From Dermatemys mawii (Eukaryota > Chordata > Testudines > Dermatemydidae): 64,000 nt of DNA. Each line of letters begins with the position of its first letter. The first letter of the stretch is position 1. The translations under genes were made by a program, and so were the position numbers. The notes under the pieces were generated by a model that saw only the letters and a list, made by a program, of their open reading frames with translations, had not been told where the DNA came from and searched no databases. Shown piece after piece: positions 1 through 12,523 of the stretch. The DNA lies in NCBI GenBank assembly GCA_007922305.1, contig ML677476.1:60675-124674 (forward strand), written 5' to 3'.

Positions 1-895
1 GTAGCTTCCACATTAATCACCAACCAGACAAGTGCGAAGCTGCATGTACATCAAAGAGCACAAAGTGTGTTGATTAAAACAGAAAAGATATTTCCAAGAA
101 AAATGTCATACTTTCAAAATAAGAAGAAGTATTGTTAGCCTCTGTCTGCTGAAGTTTTAGATTCACGTGTTTCCATTATTCTTATCAGACTGGCTTACTA
201 GAAGGTTAGTTGACCGATGACAATGGGATGGCTTCATTTTCTTATGTACAGGTCGACGTTGGGCAGGGTGTATTCCCCTCTTGAATTCTCTTTATAAAGA
301 GTGAAAGAAGCATCCATAAGCACATATTTCTCAGCTAGCATTACAGTACTTTACTGGGCCCGGTTCAGCTTTCAAGTATATTGTTTTAATACCAGCCTAA
401 AACCACTGACCTGAGTTAAAATAATATAATTGAGACCACCATTACTAGACATTTGTGTTTTTTTCCTTTCAGACTGACTCCTGCAATTTTTTTTTCCTGG
501 TTACACAATCTTCTGAACTTTTGATACTTCCTAGCTGTCTGTATTTTGCTTGCCGGGTCAGATCCTCAGCTAGTATAAATTGCTGTTGCTCTCTCTACTT
601 CAAGGGGACTACACTCCTTTCTACCCGCTGAAAATCTAGCCTGTAGAGCCAAATTATGTTCTCATTTACATCATCTTAAATCCAGGGAAATTGCACCGAC
701 TTCATTGATGCTACTCCGGATTTACATTGTTAGAACTGAGGGTCGAATTTTGTCCTTTGTCCAGATTCTGATCTTGCTCACACTGTTGTAAAGTAGGAGT
801 AATTCTATGGATGTCGAATGAGTTGCATTGATGTAAGATCAGAATTGGTTCACTTGCATAGATTTCCACCTGTGAACTTCTCTACAAAGAGCTGT
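1..895. other. No gene seen; unique AT-rich DNA with weak palindromic-repeat fragments
   Basis: No convincing coding sequence. Around 555-600 and 735-850 there are fragments resembling the short 'GGGTCAGATCCTCAGC...GTAAAT' palindromic repeats seen better at 12441 and 41764. The rest shows no recognisable repeat. Confidence 0.5.
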
Positions 896-1002
896 GGGCC
901 CAGTTCTGACCTAGGTAGGTTTCACACTAAAGTAACTGCACTGATTGAAGTGGAATTATTCTGGTTAGATGCTGGTGTATAACTTAGAGGAGAATTGGGC
1001 CC
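896..1002. repeat. Short palindromic interspersed repeat
   Basis: The ends form a near-perfect inverted repeat: GGGCCCAGTTCT at 896 pairs with AGAATTGGGCCC ending at 1002, with one mismatch. The interior has no coding capacity. Similar GGGCC-ended palindromes of 80-110 bp occur elsewhere in the window, so I infer a decayed, hairpin-type non-autonomous element. The class is not known to me. Confidence 0.5.
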
Positions 1003-3424
1003 GGAATTTGTCTTGATAATGACCATGATAAATACCTTTCTTTTCTATTGCATACAGCAATAAAAAATTTTTTCCCAAGCCTCTCTCCTATAGTTATATG
1101 TAGATTGTTTTCTTCCTTCTTCCCTAACTGTAGTAGTTCTGCTGAATAGAAAAAAAAACAAATATAAATTACACACAATATACTCAAAACATCTGGTTTT
1201 GATGTTTTTAAAGTAAATATACTCCCTTAGCTTGGACCAAATGTTCCAGGGAAAGGAGCAACAGATGACTGCACCACTGCAGGGTAAGGCAAGCATCCTG
1301 AACCTTGTCAGGAAACTGCTCCTCAGCTGGCCCAAAACAAAAGCAAGAGATATTTTCATAAAGATTAAAAAGTATATTTTTAGTAGGGGACATGCTGACT
1401 ACTCAGCTGTCTGGTTGTATTTAGATTTTGGGAGCTTGCGAGAGGATTCAGACTACTTGTTTCATTTTTTATTTCTCTCTCTCTCTCTTTTTTGACTTGT
1501 CACAGCAATGAAGTTGGCAGCGGCTCTAGGGAGTCCTCTGTAAAGCACAGTGCCCAGGGCTATGGGAGATGGAGCCCTCAATAACTGATATGAAAGGTCC
1601 TTAATTAAGCACTTAGCATTTCAAGGCAGTTATCACGGCTAGCCCACAGCCCGAGCTGGCAGTCCGTCACCACCGATAGGCCACCTAGATGACTAACGTG
1701 AGCTGAGTTGAGTCTTTTGTACTTTAGGCGAGGAGCCCTGAGGCATAGGCTGATCTGGTGACCCTCCCAGATACACTTTCTCTGCCGGAAGGAACTGAAT
1801 ATCGGATGTGACAACACTGCAGACGGGAAAGATCGCCTCCACCCCCCAAAGATCAGGGATTGAGGAGAAAGTTAGAATGACAGTGGCACTTTCTTGGCTC
1901 TGCAAATCAGTATGACTATGACCAAACCAAATGAATGAATAATCAGGACTGTGTTATGAAAACAGAAGGGAAAAATCTCACTGCTGTGATGCATTCAATT
2001 ATTTTGCCCAGTACATATGGCCATGGTGAAGTTAACTAGGAAAGAAACTATCCTTCTCCCTCCACCTGCCATCATAATCCTCTGGACATTAGAACATAAA
2101 TGTTTGGGAGGAAGTTTATCTTTATATTAAAGAGATGGGGAAGACTTTTGTGGCATTAAAATGGAAAGGGTTAATGGAATGAACTATAGATTAAATTGTA
2201 AAGCAATCAAAGAAAACCAAACAGTTTATAGCAGACAACCATCTTCTGGTGTTTGGGTCTGTGTCAAGCCATGGATGTGGAAAATTAAAGCCATACTGAG
2301 AAGGGAAATGAACCATGTCTAATACATCCCCAGCAATAAAATGTTTTCAGTAGGACTGTAAAACTGTGGCTTACATTAGGAAAAAGAAAATCAAACTATA
2401 TGTCAATTCCACATCATGGGACATGAAGTGTCCACAAAAATTTATATTACTATTTAGAAGTGTTTCATTCTGGTGTTTTATTGTGATTGGATGCGCCCTT
2501 CTCAGTATCTTTTGACTGGTATGAAAATGATTTGAACTACTTTTTTAGCATTTATTTTACATCTATTACCTGTTCTATTACTTTTTATTATTTTATTGTG
2601 CTTGTGTAGAGGATTTTGCACAGTTTTCATTATAATGTAACATTAAGTCAATTTATTTGTGTATTACACGCTGTATAATTGCACCTTTTTTGTGGAACAA
2701 TTTGGATTTCATTATCCAACAAATCAGCAGTGTTACATTTGGAAAAGCTCTTGTTAGGAATCGAGTGCATTTTCTGACTAAGATAAAAGAGATCAAGTTT
2801 GCACCAAAAAAGTAGAAGATTTCCTGTTAATGCCTAATCATTTCATGCTCCAGTGGACGGTCACAGAGGAAATAGAGATACTTGTTTCTTTGAGAAAATA
2901 TTTAATTACTCTGGGTCAAGATTGATGACTATCAATATTTGCAAGATGAGAAATATTGTAGAACAAGGAGGACTGACATGGAACAGATTCAGAAAGAAAT
3001 AGATCAAGGCAAGAACAAATGTATACAGGGAACATGTCAAACGTAACAGTATTTTTGTTTATTATTGTTCTGACTTTGAACAAATCACTTTGCTCCTTAA
3101 TTTACAAGTGCCATAAAGTGTATAACTAACATAGGCAAAGCTGAGTGTACATCTGTTTGTGCAGATCTGTTTTGCCATCAATTATCAGGCTTAAACCTTT
3201 CACAAGGGGTGGCATAATAACTATCTCTGTAATCTCAAAGGTGCACCCAACAGCTATGCTAAAAAAGAAATCTGAAGTATTATTTTAAATACCAGTTCAT
3301 GGATTAGAACTTTTACGTAGATGCAAATTAGTTCTTTTTTCACTTATCTGCAGAAACTTGTGTTTCACATTCTGTGTTTTTGATGTCTTCACAAGGGGAG
3401 TGATGGCCTCACAAGAGGAACATG
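1003..3424. other. Unique non-coding DNA, no gene seen
   Basis: About 2.4 kb without recognisable repeats apart from a short (CT)n/T tract near 1470-1492. Open frames here are short and match no family I know. The stretch 2440-2900 is AT-rich and free of visible repeat signatures. Confidence 0.5.
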
Positions 3425-3790
3425 GGCTCATGGATAAAACAATAGTTGTGACTTGAGAAATCTGGGCTCAGTTCTCAGACTTCCTGTGTGAGCTAAGTAA
3501 CTTTTGGCAAAATCGAAGCCCCACTGAAGTCAATGAGACTTTTGCCACAGATTTCATCCTGATTCTCTGTTTTTCATACGTATGATACCTCCTTTCTCTC
3601 ACCCTGTCTCTGTCTTGTTTCTTTAGACTAAAAGATCTTTCAAGCTGGGACCGTTTCTTACTGTACTTAGCACAATGGGGCTCTAGCCTTAATTGGAGCC
3701 GCCTGTAGGGACTAGTATAATGCAAACAATAAGGCCAACACTTAAAGCAGTGCATGTGGCAATCAAAAAACAAACAAACAAACAAATCTG
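3425..3790 (+). repeat. MIR/CORE-type SINE, interrupted by a small palindrome, with (CAAA)n tail
   Basis: The 5' portion has the usual order of this old amniote SINE: 'gagaaatctgggctcag', then 'ttcctgtgtgag'. The 3' portion (about 3625-3735) carries the block of the type 'aaagatctttcaagctggga...tagcacaatggggctc'. It ends in (CAAA)n at about 3768-3787. In between, at about 3508-3550, lies a small hairpin whose arms read TGGCAAAA and TTTTGCCA. Assignment is from motif memory. Confidence 0.65.
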
Positions 3791-4974
3791 CTTCTGATGT
3801 TCTATGTTGTCAGCTCTTAGATGAAAAAAACAGTCTCTTGAACGTAAGTCTTGGTGGACAAAGAAAGGAGGAACAGGTATGCAAACATTTTGTTTTCAAA
3901 TGTGATTGCATTGTTCTGCGTATATAGTTTTGTTACCATTTTGGAATTACAACCTTTTTGGTTTTGGGAGTAATGGCTGTACAAAAGGTTTTTAGTTTAC
4001 TCTGAAATCTCCTCGTGACATAAATGTATTCTCTGCTCCAGCTCCTTCAAGAAGGCAGGAATAAAGGAGAAACCAGTTTGGATGCTTTTTCAAATGTAAA
4101 CACTTGTTAGGTGAACTGTCAATACAACTCTTGGGCTGCAGATACAGGCTTTCATCTTTTTACAGCAGCATCAGCTAAGTTTGAAGAAAAAAAGATAGAT
4201 CAAAATTTCAGTTACTAAAAAAATAAGAAACTTTAAACTAAGTCTTTAACTTCTCTGTCTTCTTCTCCTACAACTGCCTCTCAGCCAACTTGCACACTAG
4301 TCTCCCACTCTATACATATTCACAAACTTTAAATAAAAAAATATTTAAAAATAGTCTGGACAAAGAACTGGGAAATACACAGAGGGGAACTGTCCTGGAT
4401 TGATCCCGAGGGATGGATGCATGGTGCCCAAAATAACTAGTTTTCTGCTCTATGATTCAGACTGTGGGGTTTTTGTTGTGTGCTCTTTTTCATTGTGTCA
4501 GTAATAGTATCAGATGCTTAACATCTTCAAAGTTCTATCCAGCTGTTAACTCTCTAATCTGTACAACTATACAGCTGATCAAATAATCAAAAATCCCAAA
4601 TGTTGTAATTTTGACTAGTTCCATTTTTTGTTCTTCCGAAACATTTTGACACTTTGATATGAAAGTTTGTATTGAAACTCTTATTATAACGGTTGTTGAG
4701 ATTTTTTGCTCATTGAAAAACATGGGTTTGAGTAAACAATTTTTTTTAAAAAATGGTTACATTCAAATTGTAGAACAAAAAGTACAAAATTATCACAAGA
4801 AATGAAAAAATGTAAATAGGAAACAGCGTTTAGCAAAATTTGCATGAAAAAGGCCATTTTTTTGTCAAAATGAAGTTTAGTACAAAATATTTTGGTGAGC
4901 TGTTCTCATAACGGGTAAAGTAAGTAGGTAAATATGATTATCACTATTCTGAAAACAGAGAAAATGCCACAAAG
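3791..4974. other. AT-rich unique DNA, no gene seen
   Basis: AT-rich with runs such as A/T homopolymers near 4330-4350 and 4738-4755. The part 4560-4900, with repeated TTTTGxxAAA words, resembles the AT-rich interior of the hAT-type MITE at 37063, but no ends could be identified. Confidence 0.45.
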
Positions 4975-5110
4975 AGATGTAAGGTCCTCAGATCCTCAGA
5001 GGTACTTTAGCCACTTTTCAAAACCAACCCTATGAGGCTAGCCCCAAGTTACGGAGAGAATCAGTGTCAGAACCTGGGTTAGAACTCAAGACTTGATTAA
5101 ACCAGCTCTG
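4975..5110 (-). repeat. MIR/CORE-type SINE fragment
   Basis: Reverse orientation of the SINE body: 'aaaccaaccctatgaggcta...agttacggagagaatcagtgtcagaacctgggttagaactcaagac'-like word order, matching the usual minus-strand pattern (column of 'acagagaggttaagt' and 'gaacccaggtct'). Strongly diverged. Confidence 0.5.
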
Positions 5111-5544
5111 AACTTCCCCAAAATTCAGCAAGGGAAGGAAAGGTCTCCATTAGACATATCCCTGCTTTGTTATTGGTTAGTCTCTAACAGCTGAGGTAAA
5201 TGGGGTGTGGGGAGAGAGCAGATTTGAGTATTTACTTAATAACCCCTATATTGAGAAATGGACAAATGAGGACCTTAATTTTATTTGGGAGGTGCTCAGA
5301 ACCTACAGTGATGGGTAACATTATTAAACCTGTGCATTTCAAAACCTATTGCTCTTTGTCAGGTAAAGCAGGGTAGAATAAGGGTGTTCCAGTGATTAGG
5401 GTACAAGCTAGTATTTGTTATGATGGTTCTTGGGGTACCCAGGACTATGGGTTACCTTGTTGCTCCTCTGCCTCCAGCAAGAGGAAGACTTGCATGAGTG
5501 TAACTGGGTGTCAACTTCCTGACAGCTGGGTACTCTGAGAACCG
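5111..5544. other. No gene or clear repeat
   Basis: Unremarkable unique sequence. Nothing supportable seen. Confidence 0.45.
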
Positions 5545-5705
5545 ACACAATTCTTACACCTGGCTTCAAGTCCCTGCCCTTCCACAGACATTCGCTGCGA
5601 CTTCAGGCAAGTCTGCATGTGTCTCAGTTTCTCATTGGTGAAATGGGGATAATGGGAAGATAATTCATGATTATGAGGTGCTCAGATACCACAGTAATGT
5701 GGGAT
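5545..5705 (+). repeat. MIR/CORE-type SINE fragment
   Basis: Contains the diagnostic block 'ctcagtttctcattggtgaaatggggataa' in its usual place, followed by 'gaggtgctcagataccacagtaatg', which is the conserved tail order of this SINE family. The head is partial. Confidence 0.7.
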
Positions 5706-5995
5706 ATATAGCTACCTAAAACACATGGGTCGCATGTGAACCGCCGGGTTGGGAGGCTAGCCTAGGCACTGCCCCTTCCCCTCCCGCCTGCTGGAGCCCA
5801 GAGCCCATCACCATGGCCGCCGGTCCCCATTCCAGGTGAGCCCCCTCAGCTCCAAAGTGCCTCCAGTCCCAGAGCACCAGGAAGGTAGCATGGCCGCAGT
5901 CTCCACAAGCCCCAGAGCTCAATAAGTCAAAGTGCTTTAGGCTTTAGAGGCTCAAAGGCTACTATGCATCTTGTAGTGCCTTATTATTAGATATA
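5706..5995. other. GC-rich patch without gene
   Basis: About 5715-5930 is GC- and CpG-richer than its AT-rich surroundings. A minus-strand open frame spans it but resembles no known protein and has biased low-complexity composition. It may be an island-like remnant of a dispersed repeat. No promoter motif could be supported. Confidence 0.3.
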
Positions 5996-6035
5996 TAATA
6001 TAACTAATATATTGTATATAATAATATATCTAACT

Positions 6036-6272
6036 GTATATAATGAATCTTTGATTATTTTTTTTTAGTATTTGTGTCTTAAATTTTTAATAATAATAAA
6101 AAAACCCTAGGAAATTCCCACACAAAAAATTATGTTAGATGAAATTAACATTGAGAGTGTATGAAAAAATGCAATATTGCATACAGCTCAAATGTATGGG
6201 TTTTTTAAATTATTAAAAACTTAAGACACAAACACTAAGCAAGAAAACCAGAGATGATTAATTATATATAAT
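6036..6272. repeat. Large palindromic element in TA-rich DNA (MITE-like)
   Basis: Two arms, about 6036-6107 and 6198-6272, are inverted copies. The core of the left arm reads TTAGTATTTGTGTCTTAAAT and the reverse complement of the right arm reads TTAGTGTTTGTGTCTTAAGT; both continue into TTTTTAATAAT and end in AAACCC. A 90-bp spacer separates them. The element is bounded on both sides by TATATA tracts, which fits a TA-targeting (Tc1/mariner-type) non-autonomous element or a hairpin that expanded inside a TA repeat. No coding capacity. Confidence 0.6.
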
Positions 6273-7508
6273 ATACAGTATATAATATAATGCTATATCT
6301 AACTATATATAATTAATATATGTGCATATGTGTATAAATTATTTATATACATACACATATACAAACACATGTGGATATATATGTATGCATATCTGCAATG
6401 AATTTTATAATAGTTCTGGTGGCATATTTGACAAGATGCAATGTTTGTGATTAAATCCACATTACATTTTTAATAAGAAAATATCAGGCTTGAAAATATA
6501 TTTGGAATTGTAAGTTACAAAGTTGCTGTGCATCATGTATAATTGCTTACTTTCTCCACTAACATTCAGATTAAATAAGTACTGGGCCTGCTACTTGTTT
6601 ACATTAAGACACTTTGATGTAGATGAAAAGTCAGCACATAGTTTGCAGACTTCGTGATTTCATAGTCTGGAAGGGCTCAAAAGATTCTGAGATGTGGATT
6701 ATGGAAGACAAATGTGGATGTGCCACTGGTGGTAAAGACTGGACTACAGCAGTAAGACTAGAAGACCTAGTAAGTCTTTTTCATCTCTGATTGCTACATG
6801 CTTTTAAAATATGCACAGGCAACTCCCACTGAAGCCATTAGATGTAATGTGCACATATAGGAGGGCAAAATTTAGCCCTGGCTTTATGAGAATTCCCTTA
6901 GCCATGGTGAACACAGTACAATATTCTGACCTTAAAAAGGAAACACTTCCATTAAAATGTCTGAACTGACATTTGAAATCCTATCCCTATTTAAAACACA
7001 CACTCACACTGAACTTTTCTTATGTAGTATCTATTTTAAAACACAAAGGCCAGAACCTCAGCTCACATAAATTGGCACCTCTCCATTCTTTCAATGGCGC
7101 TATACCAATTTGCACCAGCTGCAAATGTGTCCCTGAAAGTATAATCTGGTAAGTAATCTTTCTGTGGTAAGTAATCTTTAATCACACAAGTAGTCTCAGT
7201 GATTGCTATGCAACTGCTCACTTGAGTAAGGACATGCAGGCTCATGTTTAAATGATCATATTCTTTCCTGGGTATCTCTCCCCCAGGGATGAATTTGACC
7301 CAATATCTGTACCAATCTTTTAGCTCCGTGCTCAACCATTTGTGCTAAGGGTTTGTATCAGAAAGCCCCAATATATGCATAAGCAACAATATATGCATAA
7401 GCTACGACTTATTTACATGAGTTTGATTCTGTGAGGAAAAAAAATTGCACTTCAGATGATAACGAACAAATGAAATTTCAGTCTCATTGCATTTAAACAG
7501 CTAATTAT
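6273..7508. other. TA-rich tract then unique DNA, no gene
   Basis: 6270-6400 is dense in TA and TATATA words (microsatellite-like). The rest is unique, with one fragment of the 'cagaacctcagctcacataaattgg' repeat type at about 7048-7110. Confidence 0.45.
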
Positions 7509-7620
7509 GATGCAGATTTTGCCACTCATATACTCACTGAGTAATCCCATTGACATCAGAAGGACTACTCAACGAGTAACATACTTCTCTGTGTGAGTAA
7601 ATTTGCAGAATCTGGCCCTG
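7509..7620. repeat. Short palindromic interspersed repeat
   Basis: The left part 'cagattttgccactcatatactcactgagtaa' is mirrored by the right part 'gtgtgagtaaatttgcagaatctggccc'. The central 'cccattgacatcagaaggact' is typical of the 'CCATTGAAGTCAATGG' loop in this repeat group. A non-coding hairpin-type element. Confidence 0.55.
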
Positions 7621-7664
7621 ATTTACCAAAATCTTCCTTACCACCGAGCCCCATCCTCGAAACA

Positions 7665-7688
7665 CCCCCCCCCCCCCCAAAAAAAACC
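7665..7688. repeat. Poly-C/poly-A homopolymer tract
   Basis: Fourteen C followed by eight A, then CCC. Such runs are sequencing-error prone, so the exact length is uncertain. Confidence 0.9.
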
Positions 7689-7689
7689 C

Positions 7690-8544
7690 AGATATTTAAA
7701 AACATTGATCTCGGCACTATAATAATCTAAACTAGAGTTCTCATTCCAATGGCTGTTCAGCCCCTCCCCCAGGCAGAATGCCTAAAGTGGACTTAATTTC
7801 TATTGGCATGAGTGTGTAAAAAAGGCATATGAAAAATAACTCCCAGCTCAAACAAAAGTTAAAGCAGCAAGGCTGGTTGTGATGTAGTATCTTTAGTTAG
7901 GAGCTCAGGTGTCTTGGCAGCAGCGATAAAACAAAAATTCTGCCTCATATTTTATGATCCCTCATTAGTTGGTTTCCTGTGTTGTGGAAGCTGAAAGAAA
8001 AAGTTGTAACAGGGATGACGAATAAAAGTAGCTTAACCAAGGCCCAAATAAACAAGAGGTGGGATTTCTCTGTGCGGGGTCTTTTCTGTTGTTGTTGCTG
8101 AGGAGGTTCAACGTTTCAAGCAGTACTGGCACGTAGCTGTTTCCTCTCTTGTGAGAAAGATGGAAGCTGACGTGCCAGTGCAATCCTTTGTCAGAAATAT
8201 ACATCTGCATGAAGAGAGTAGAGTTAAAAATTTAATCTGCAAAGCTATTTAGAGAGTGGATAGGCCTTGACAGGCCTCCCAAATGTATTAAAAGAACAAG
8301 AACAGCAGAGTTATGGGGGGAAAAAGGCTGTTGCAAGCAAACAGAATGAAACTAAGCTTTCTTGACAGAATCAGTTTGCCAAATGACTTTAAAATTGCAC
8401 TGTCTTGTCGTTTTTTTTCTTAAATAGACTTTAATTTAAATGTATAAAGCAAGAGAAAGTTCCTTAACTTCCAAGATCTGTACAATTTTCTGTGATCAGA
8501 AAAAAGATAATGGCATTTTGTTAGGTCAGGAGGTGGGTAGCCAT
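7690..8544. other. Unique DNA, no gene seen
   Basis: No recognisable protein or repeat. The minus-strand open frame at 7965-8210 has no family resemblance. Confidence 0.45.
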
Positions 8545-8925
8545 TCTGTGGTGGTTGAGATATTGGCTTGAGACTTAAGAGATCTGGGCTCAATTCTTGA
8601 CTTTACTACAGCCTTTGTGTGACCTTAAGCCAGTTACTTAATTCTCAGGGTCAGTCCTGCCTAAGTGCCTCTCAGTTAGATTTGGATGCTGAAGTGGCTT
8701 GGAAATGGGACTTAGGTTTCTAAATCACTTAGGTTCTTTTGAAGCTTTCACCTTCTGGGCATCACAGTTCCTCATCTGTAAATGCCAATAATAATACTCC
8801 CTTTGTTTCCCTTGTCTTATCAGACTATAAACTCTTTGAGGGGCAGACACTGACTCTTTGCACTCAGTACAGAACCCAGCAGAATGAGACCTCTGTGCCG
8901 CACTGTAAGATAAATAATACATGCA
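8545..8925 (+). repeat. MIR/CORE-type SINE interrupted by a palindromic insert
   Basis: Head: 'gagatctgggctcaattcttgac...gtgtgaccttaagccagttacttaa'. Then, from about 8642 to 8750, a foreign block of the 'ctaagtgcct...gacttaggtttctaaatcacttagg' type. Then the SINE resumes with 'cacagttcctcatctgtaaatgccaataataatac' and the tail 'actataaactctttgaggggcagacactg'. The insert lies right after the SINE's CTTAA. Confidence 0.7.
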
Positions 8926-9287
8926 GCATTTTTTAAACAGAGCAATTTAAGGCCACAGTGCTGAATAATTACAGACTGTGGCAAGCGAAACCTGTCATGT
9001 AGCCCACAAGCCACAGTGCATCTCATGAAATATTGGGTGGCTGTGGAAGTGGGTGAAGCACAGAGCAGTGCGTGTATGCTAAAAAACTCAACTCTGCCCA
9101 TAAAACCAGATCAAAGCAAAACACTCCACAGCATATACAATTGTCCCCCTGGGGAGAGGATGAGAGAAAGAACAAATCACAAGGGACAAATGTGTAGTTG
9201 TGTCAATTAATGGAAAAGGGCTCAGTGGTTGCCAGTGTTGTGTGAACCTGCGTGAACAAGTGTTGCCTAGGGGAGAGTGTGCTGAAA

Positions 9288-9460
9288 GGAATGCCAATAG
9301 ATGTGGATTTTAGGCCTGGCTCTGTTACTGACCTGCTGGGTGACTGTTCTGTATTTCAGCTTCCCAGTGTGTAAAATGGGGCTAATGACATTGACCACTT
9401 TTATAAAGTGCTTTGAGATCCCTGGATGCAAAACATTGTGTGGGAGTTATTTTTTTTGTC
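9288..9460 (+). repeat. MIR/CORE-type SINE fragment
   Basis: Word order 'ctggctctgttactgacctgctgggtgact', then 'cagcttcccagtgtgtaaaatggggctaatgaca', then 'ataaagtgctttgagatccctggatg' matches the SINE body and tail. Confidence 0.7.
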
Positions 9461-11089
9461 TCTGATTGCTAAGGAGGTATAAGAACCTATGTAGAACAAA
9501 ACAGAATGAAAGGGTTACACACAATTGTATTACATGCTCTAGATGCATGTAGGACCTGTTGGTGAGACCTTTATTCATGTTAGTGAATACCTAATCACAC
9601 AAGTAGCCCCACTGAAATCTATCTCTGTGTAAAGGGTATTACACAGTCACTCTCTTCCACAAGAAATGGCCCAGTACCGTGGCCTTTGCCATGAGAGTAG
9701 TTTCACTGGGACAGATTCTCCTTGGCTCTTATGGGGGTTCCCAGCTAAAGTGGAAAGAACCATCTCCCTCCCCTTGCAGGGCTGTCATCCGGACGGGTGG
9801 TAGGGAGGTGGGGTTGTGCTTCCGGAATGGAGTGGCCAGTGGATCTGGCTGGCCTTGCAGGGATGGAGGGGGGTTTGGAGGAAGCTGTACCTCCATTTAC
9901 GGACATAGCAAAGGGCGCACAGCCTGTGCATGACTGGGAGACATTTTGCCTCCAAGTTTTCCGCTGGGGTGGTACATCCCTGTACTGCCCTTTACTATGG
10001 GGTATGCTTAAATGACACAGTGTAATCCACTGAAATCAGGGACTAAGCAAGAACTCAAGTCCTCAGTGTAAGTACAGTGTTAGAGTCAGGCTGGAAATGT
10101 TGGCTGTTCCAATTGAAGGAGATTTGCCATGTAACAGGTTGTATCATGCATCCCCGGCTCATGCCAGTGAGCACTTTGTCATGTGAATAGCCCCACCAAC
10201 ATCAGCAGGACTTCTGGTGTAGTAGGACTCACACATTCGGGTCCTATGGGTAGCTCATCAAGTGCAATTACATTCAACAGCCATTGCAAACCCAAAGCTG
10301 TGCCAGTAACCCTCATGCTGACCAAGGCCTGGTTACAGGTACATGTTGAAAGGCAGTAACATCTAAGCCATCAATACAAGGTTTCTTTTTCATCTACATC
10401 TTAGTGGCTACAAACTTATAACCACTGGAACTTTACATCACAACCTATATAATACCACAATCAATCTGTAACATTTAGGAGCAAACGCACCGTCCTAGAT
10501 TTTCACAGAGGTATCCTCTGAATTCATTAATATAACATAACCGAGCACCATGTACTCTGGTCATGGGCAAACCACACTTGCTAAACTCAAATGGGCAAGC
10601 CCTCCGTCTTGACCTTAAATTGACCTTCATGTTGGCAGACTTCAGAGGGAACAACAATCAAAATAGGAGACTGATCCACAGCCTAGGAAAGCTATAAATA
10701 AAGTGATTGGCTAAACTCTCAGCTTTGACACTTTTGTATTCTCCACATTCTGTTCCATGGTTTGTTTGTTTTTTTAAAAAAGATTTCACTCGCTTCTGCT
10801 GGAGCCCAGCCATTCAGGCTAAGCCTCCTTAACATTAAATATTTTTAAAAAGTAAGCAGATGAACATTGAAAACTAACATTTAAATAATAACCAAGTTGG
10901 AACCACTCTTATGTTTAACTGCATAATAAGCTGAAGGTTATAAAAAGAACAGATTATAAATTATGCTATGTACCCATTAGCATAAGAGTAGGGCGAGGCA
11001 CCAACAAGTCTTAGCTGTTCAAAATCTGAACCCAGATGAGAACTGTGCATCTGGCCCTTCTTGCTATATCTATAATTAAGGAAGAGGGG
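9461..11089. other. Unique DNA, no gene seen
   Basis: About 1.6 kb without recognised repeats. A plus-strand open frame at 9679-9933 is glycine/arginine-rich in translation but resembles no family and has no homologous neighbour. An AT-rich part lies at 10740-10870. Confidence 0.45.
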
Positions 11090-12395
11090 AAAAGTGCTCT
11101 AGGTAATCACAGACCCATTTGTCTGACCTCAGTAGTCTGTAAAGCTTGAGAAGAAATTGTGAAGGAAATAATTCATTAAATAATAATAATAATAATTAAA
11201 TGCATGGAGAGAAACAGAAAAGGGGATGTAATGTAACATGGGTGTACTAAAGGTAGATCATGCCAGACTAACCTGATTTCCTTCTTTGAGAAGATAATTG
11301 ATTTTTAAGATGAGGGAGATGAGGTAGATTTAATATACTTGAACTTCACTAAATCATTTCACAGCACCATATGGGAAACCATTAAATTAGAGACAATAGG
11401 TATTCATACAAAAATTGTAAGGTGGATAAGGAATTGCTAAAGGGGAAATAGTGACATGTTGTGTTGAAAGGTGATCAGTTGGATTGGCGGGAGGTTACTA
11501 GTAGAGTTCCTCAGGTCCTGATCTTGGGGCCAATCTTATTCAATATCTTTATTAAGGACTTTGGCACAAAAGGTGGGGGTATGCTAATGAAATTTGCTAA
11601 TGATACAAATTGGGGAGGCATCCTCAACACAGCGGAAGATCTGGATGACCTCGAAGAATGGAGTAACAGAAATGGGATAATAGTCAACAGTACAAAGTGC
11701 AAGGGATGCAGTTAGGGTCTACTATTTAGAATGTCTGTAATAAACTGGGTGCTTATGAATTGGAAGCAACAGAGGAGGAGAAAGACCTGGAGGTACTGGT
11801 CAATCACAGGATGACTATGAGCCACCAGTATAATGTGGCTGTGAAAAAGGGAAATGTGATCCTAGGATTCATTAGGAGTGGTATTTCCAGTAGAGATAGA
11901 GAACTTTTCATACCACAAGGAACTGTAAGACCTCATCTGGGCTGCAGTTCTGATCACCCATGTTCAAGAGAGATGAATTCAAACTGGAACAGGTGCAGAG
12001 AAGGGCTACTAAGATGATCAGGGTACTAGAGGGCTTATCTTATGAAAGGAGATGGGAAGAGCTTGGCTTGATTAGCCTAACAAAAAGAAGGCTGAGAGGG
12101 TATATGATTGCTCTTGATAAATACATAAAGAGGGTAAACACCAGGGAGGGTGTAAAGCTATCTAAGCTAAAGGACAATGTTGGCACAAGAACAACTGGGT
12201 CTAAACTGTCTATGAACAAATTCAAACTAGAACTTAGAAGGTTTCTAACCATCAGAAGAGTGAAGCAATATGTTGATCTAATTTTGGTTGTTGGGTTCAG
12301 TCTGTGGGTGCTGGGTGGGCTTGGTGGCCTATGATATACAGGTCAGATTAGATGATCTGGTGGTCCCTTGTGGGCCTTAAACTCTATGACTTTAT
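11090..12395 (+). mobile_element. CR1-type LINE, 5'-truncated and frameshifted, with 3' end
   Basis: Cellular non-LTR retrotransposon remnant. At 11103-11170 the translation resembles the RT motif NYRPISLTSVV of CR1. 11470-11710 encodes RT motif B/C-like protein (VPQVLILGPILFNIFIKDF, then MKFANDTN in place of the F/YADD box). 11960-12260 encodes the typical C-terminal region (QRRATKMIRVLEGLSYERRWEELGLISLTKRRLRG). The 3' UTR at 12290-12395 ends in 'gatctggtggtcccttgtgggccttaaactctatga'-like sequence, close to the CR1 terminus. Several frameshifts separate the pieces. The catalytic box reads FAND rather than FADD, so RT activity is lost. An (AAT)n tract at 11180-11200 interrupts it. Confidence 0.85.
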
Positions 12396-12440
12396 GAATA
12401 TGTCAGTGACAGGTGACCAGTGATAACCAGTAAATTCTGA

Positions 12441-12523
12441 GGGCCACATCCTCAACTGATGTAAATCAGCACAGCTACATTACCATCACTGACATTCATT
12501 ATACTAGTTGATGTCTGGCCCTG
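12441..12523. repeat. Short palindromic interspersed repeat
   Basis: Left arm GGGCCACATCCTCAACTGAT and right arm ACTAGTTGATGTCTGGCCC are inverted relatives, separated by about 45 bp. Same group as 41764-41852. Confidence 0.6.

Noticed and set aside
5715..5930. CpG-island promoter with a first exon
   Set aside because: Short, only moderately CpG-rich, no splice donor or coding continuity that I could support, and an isolated GC patch can be a repeat remnant.
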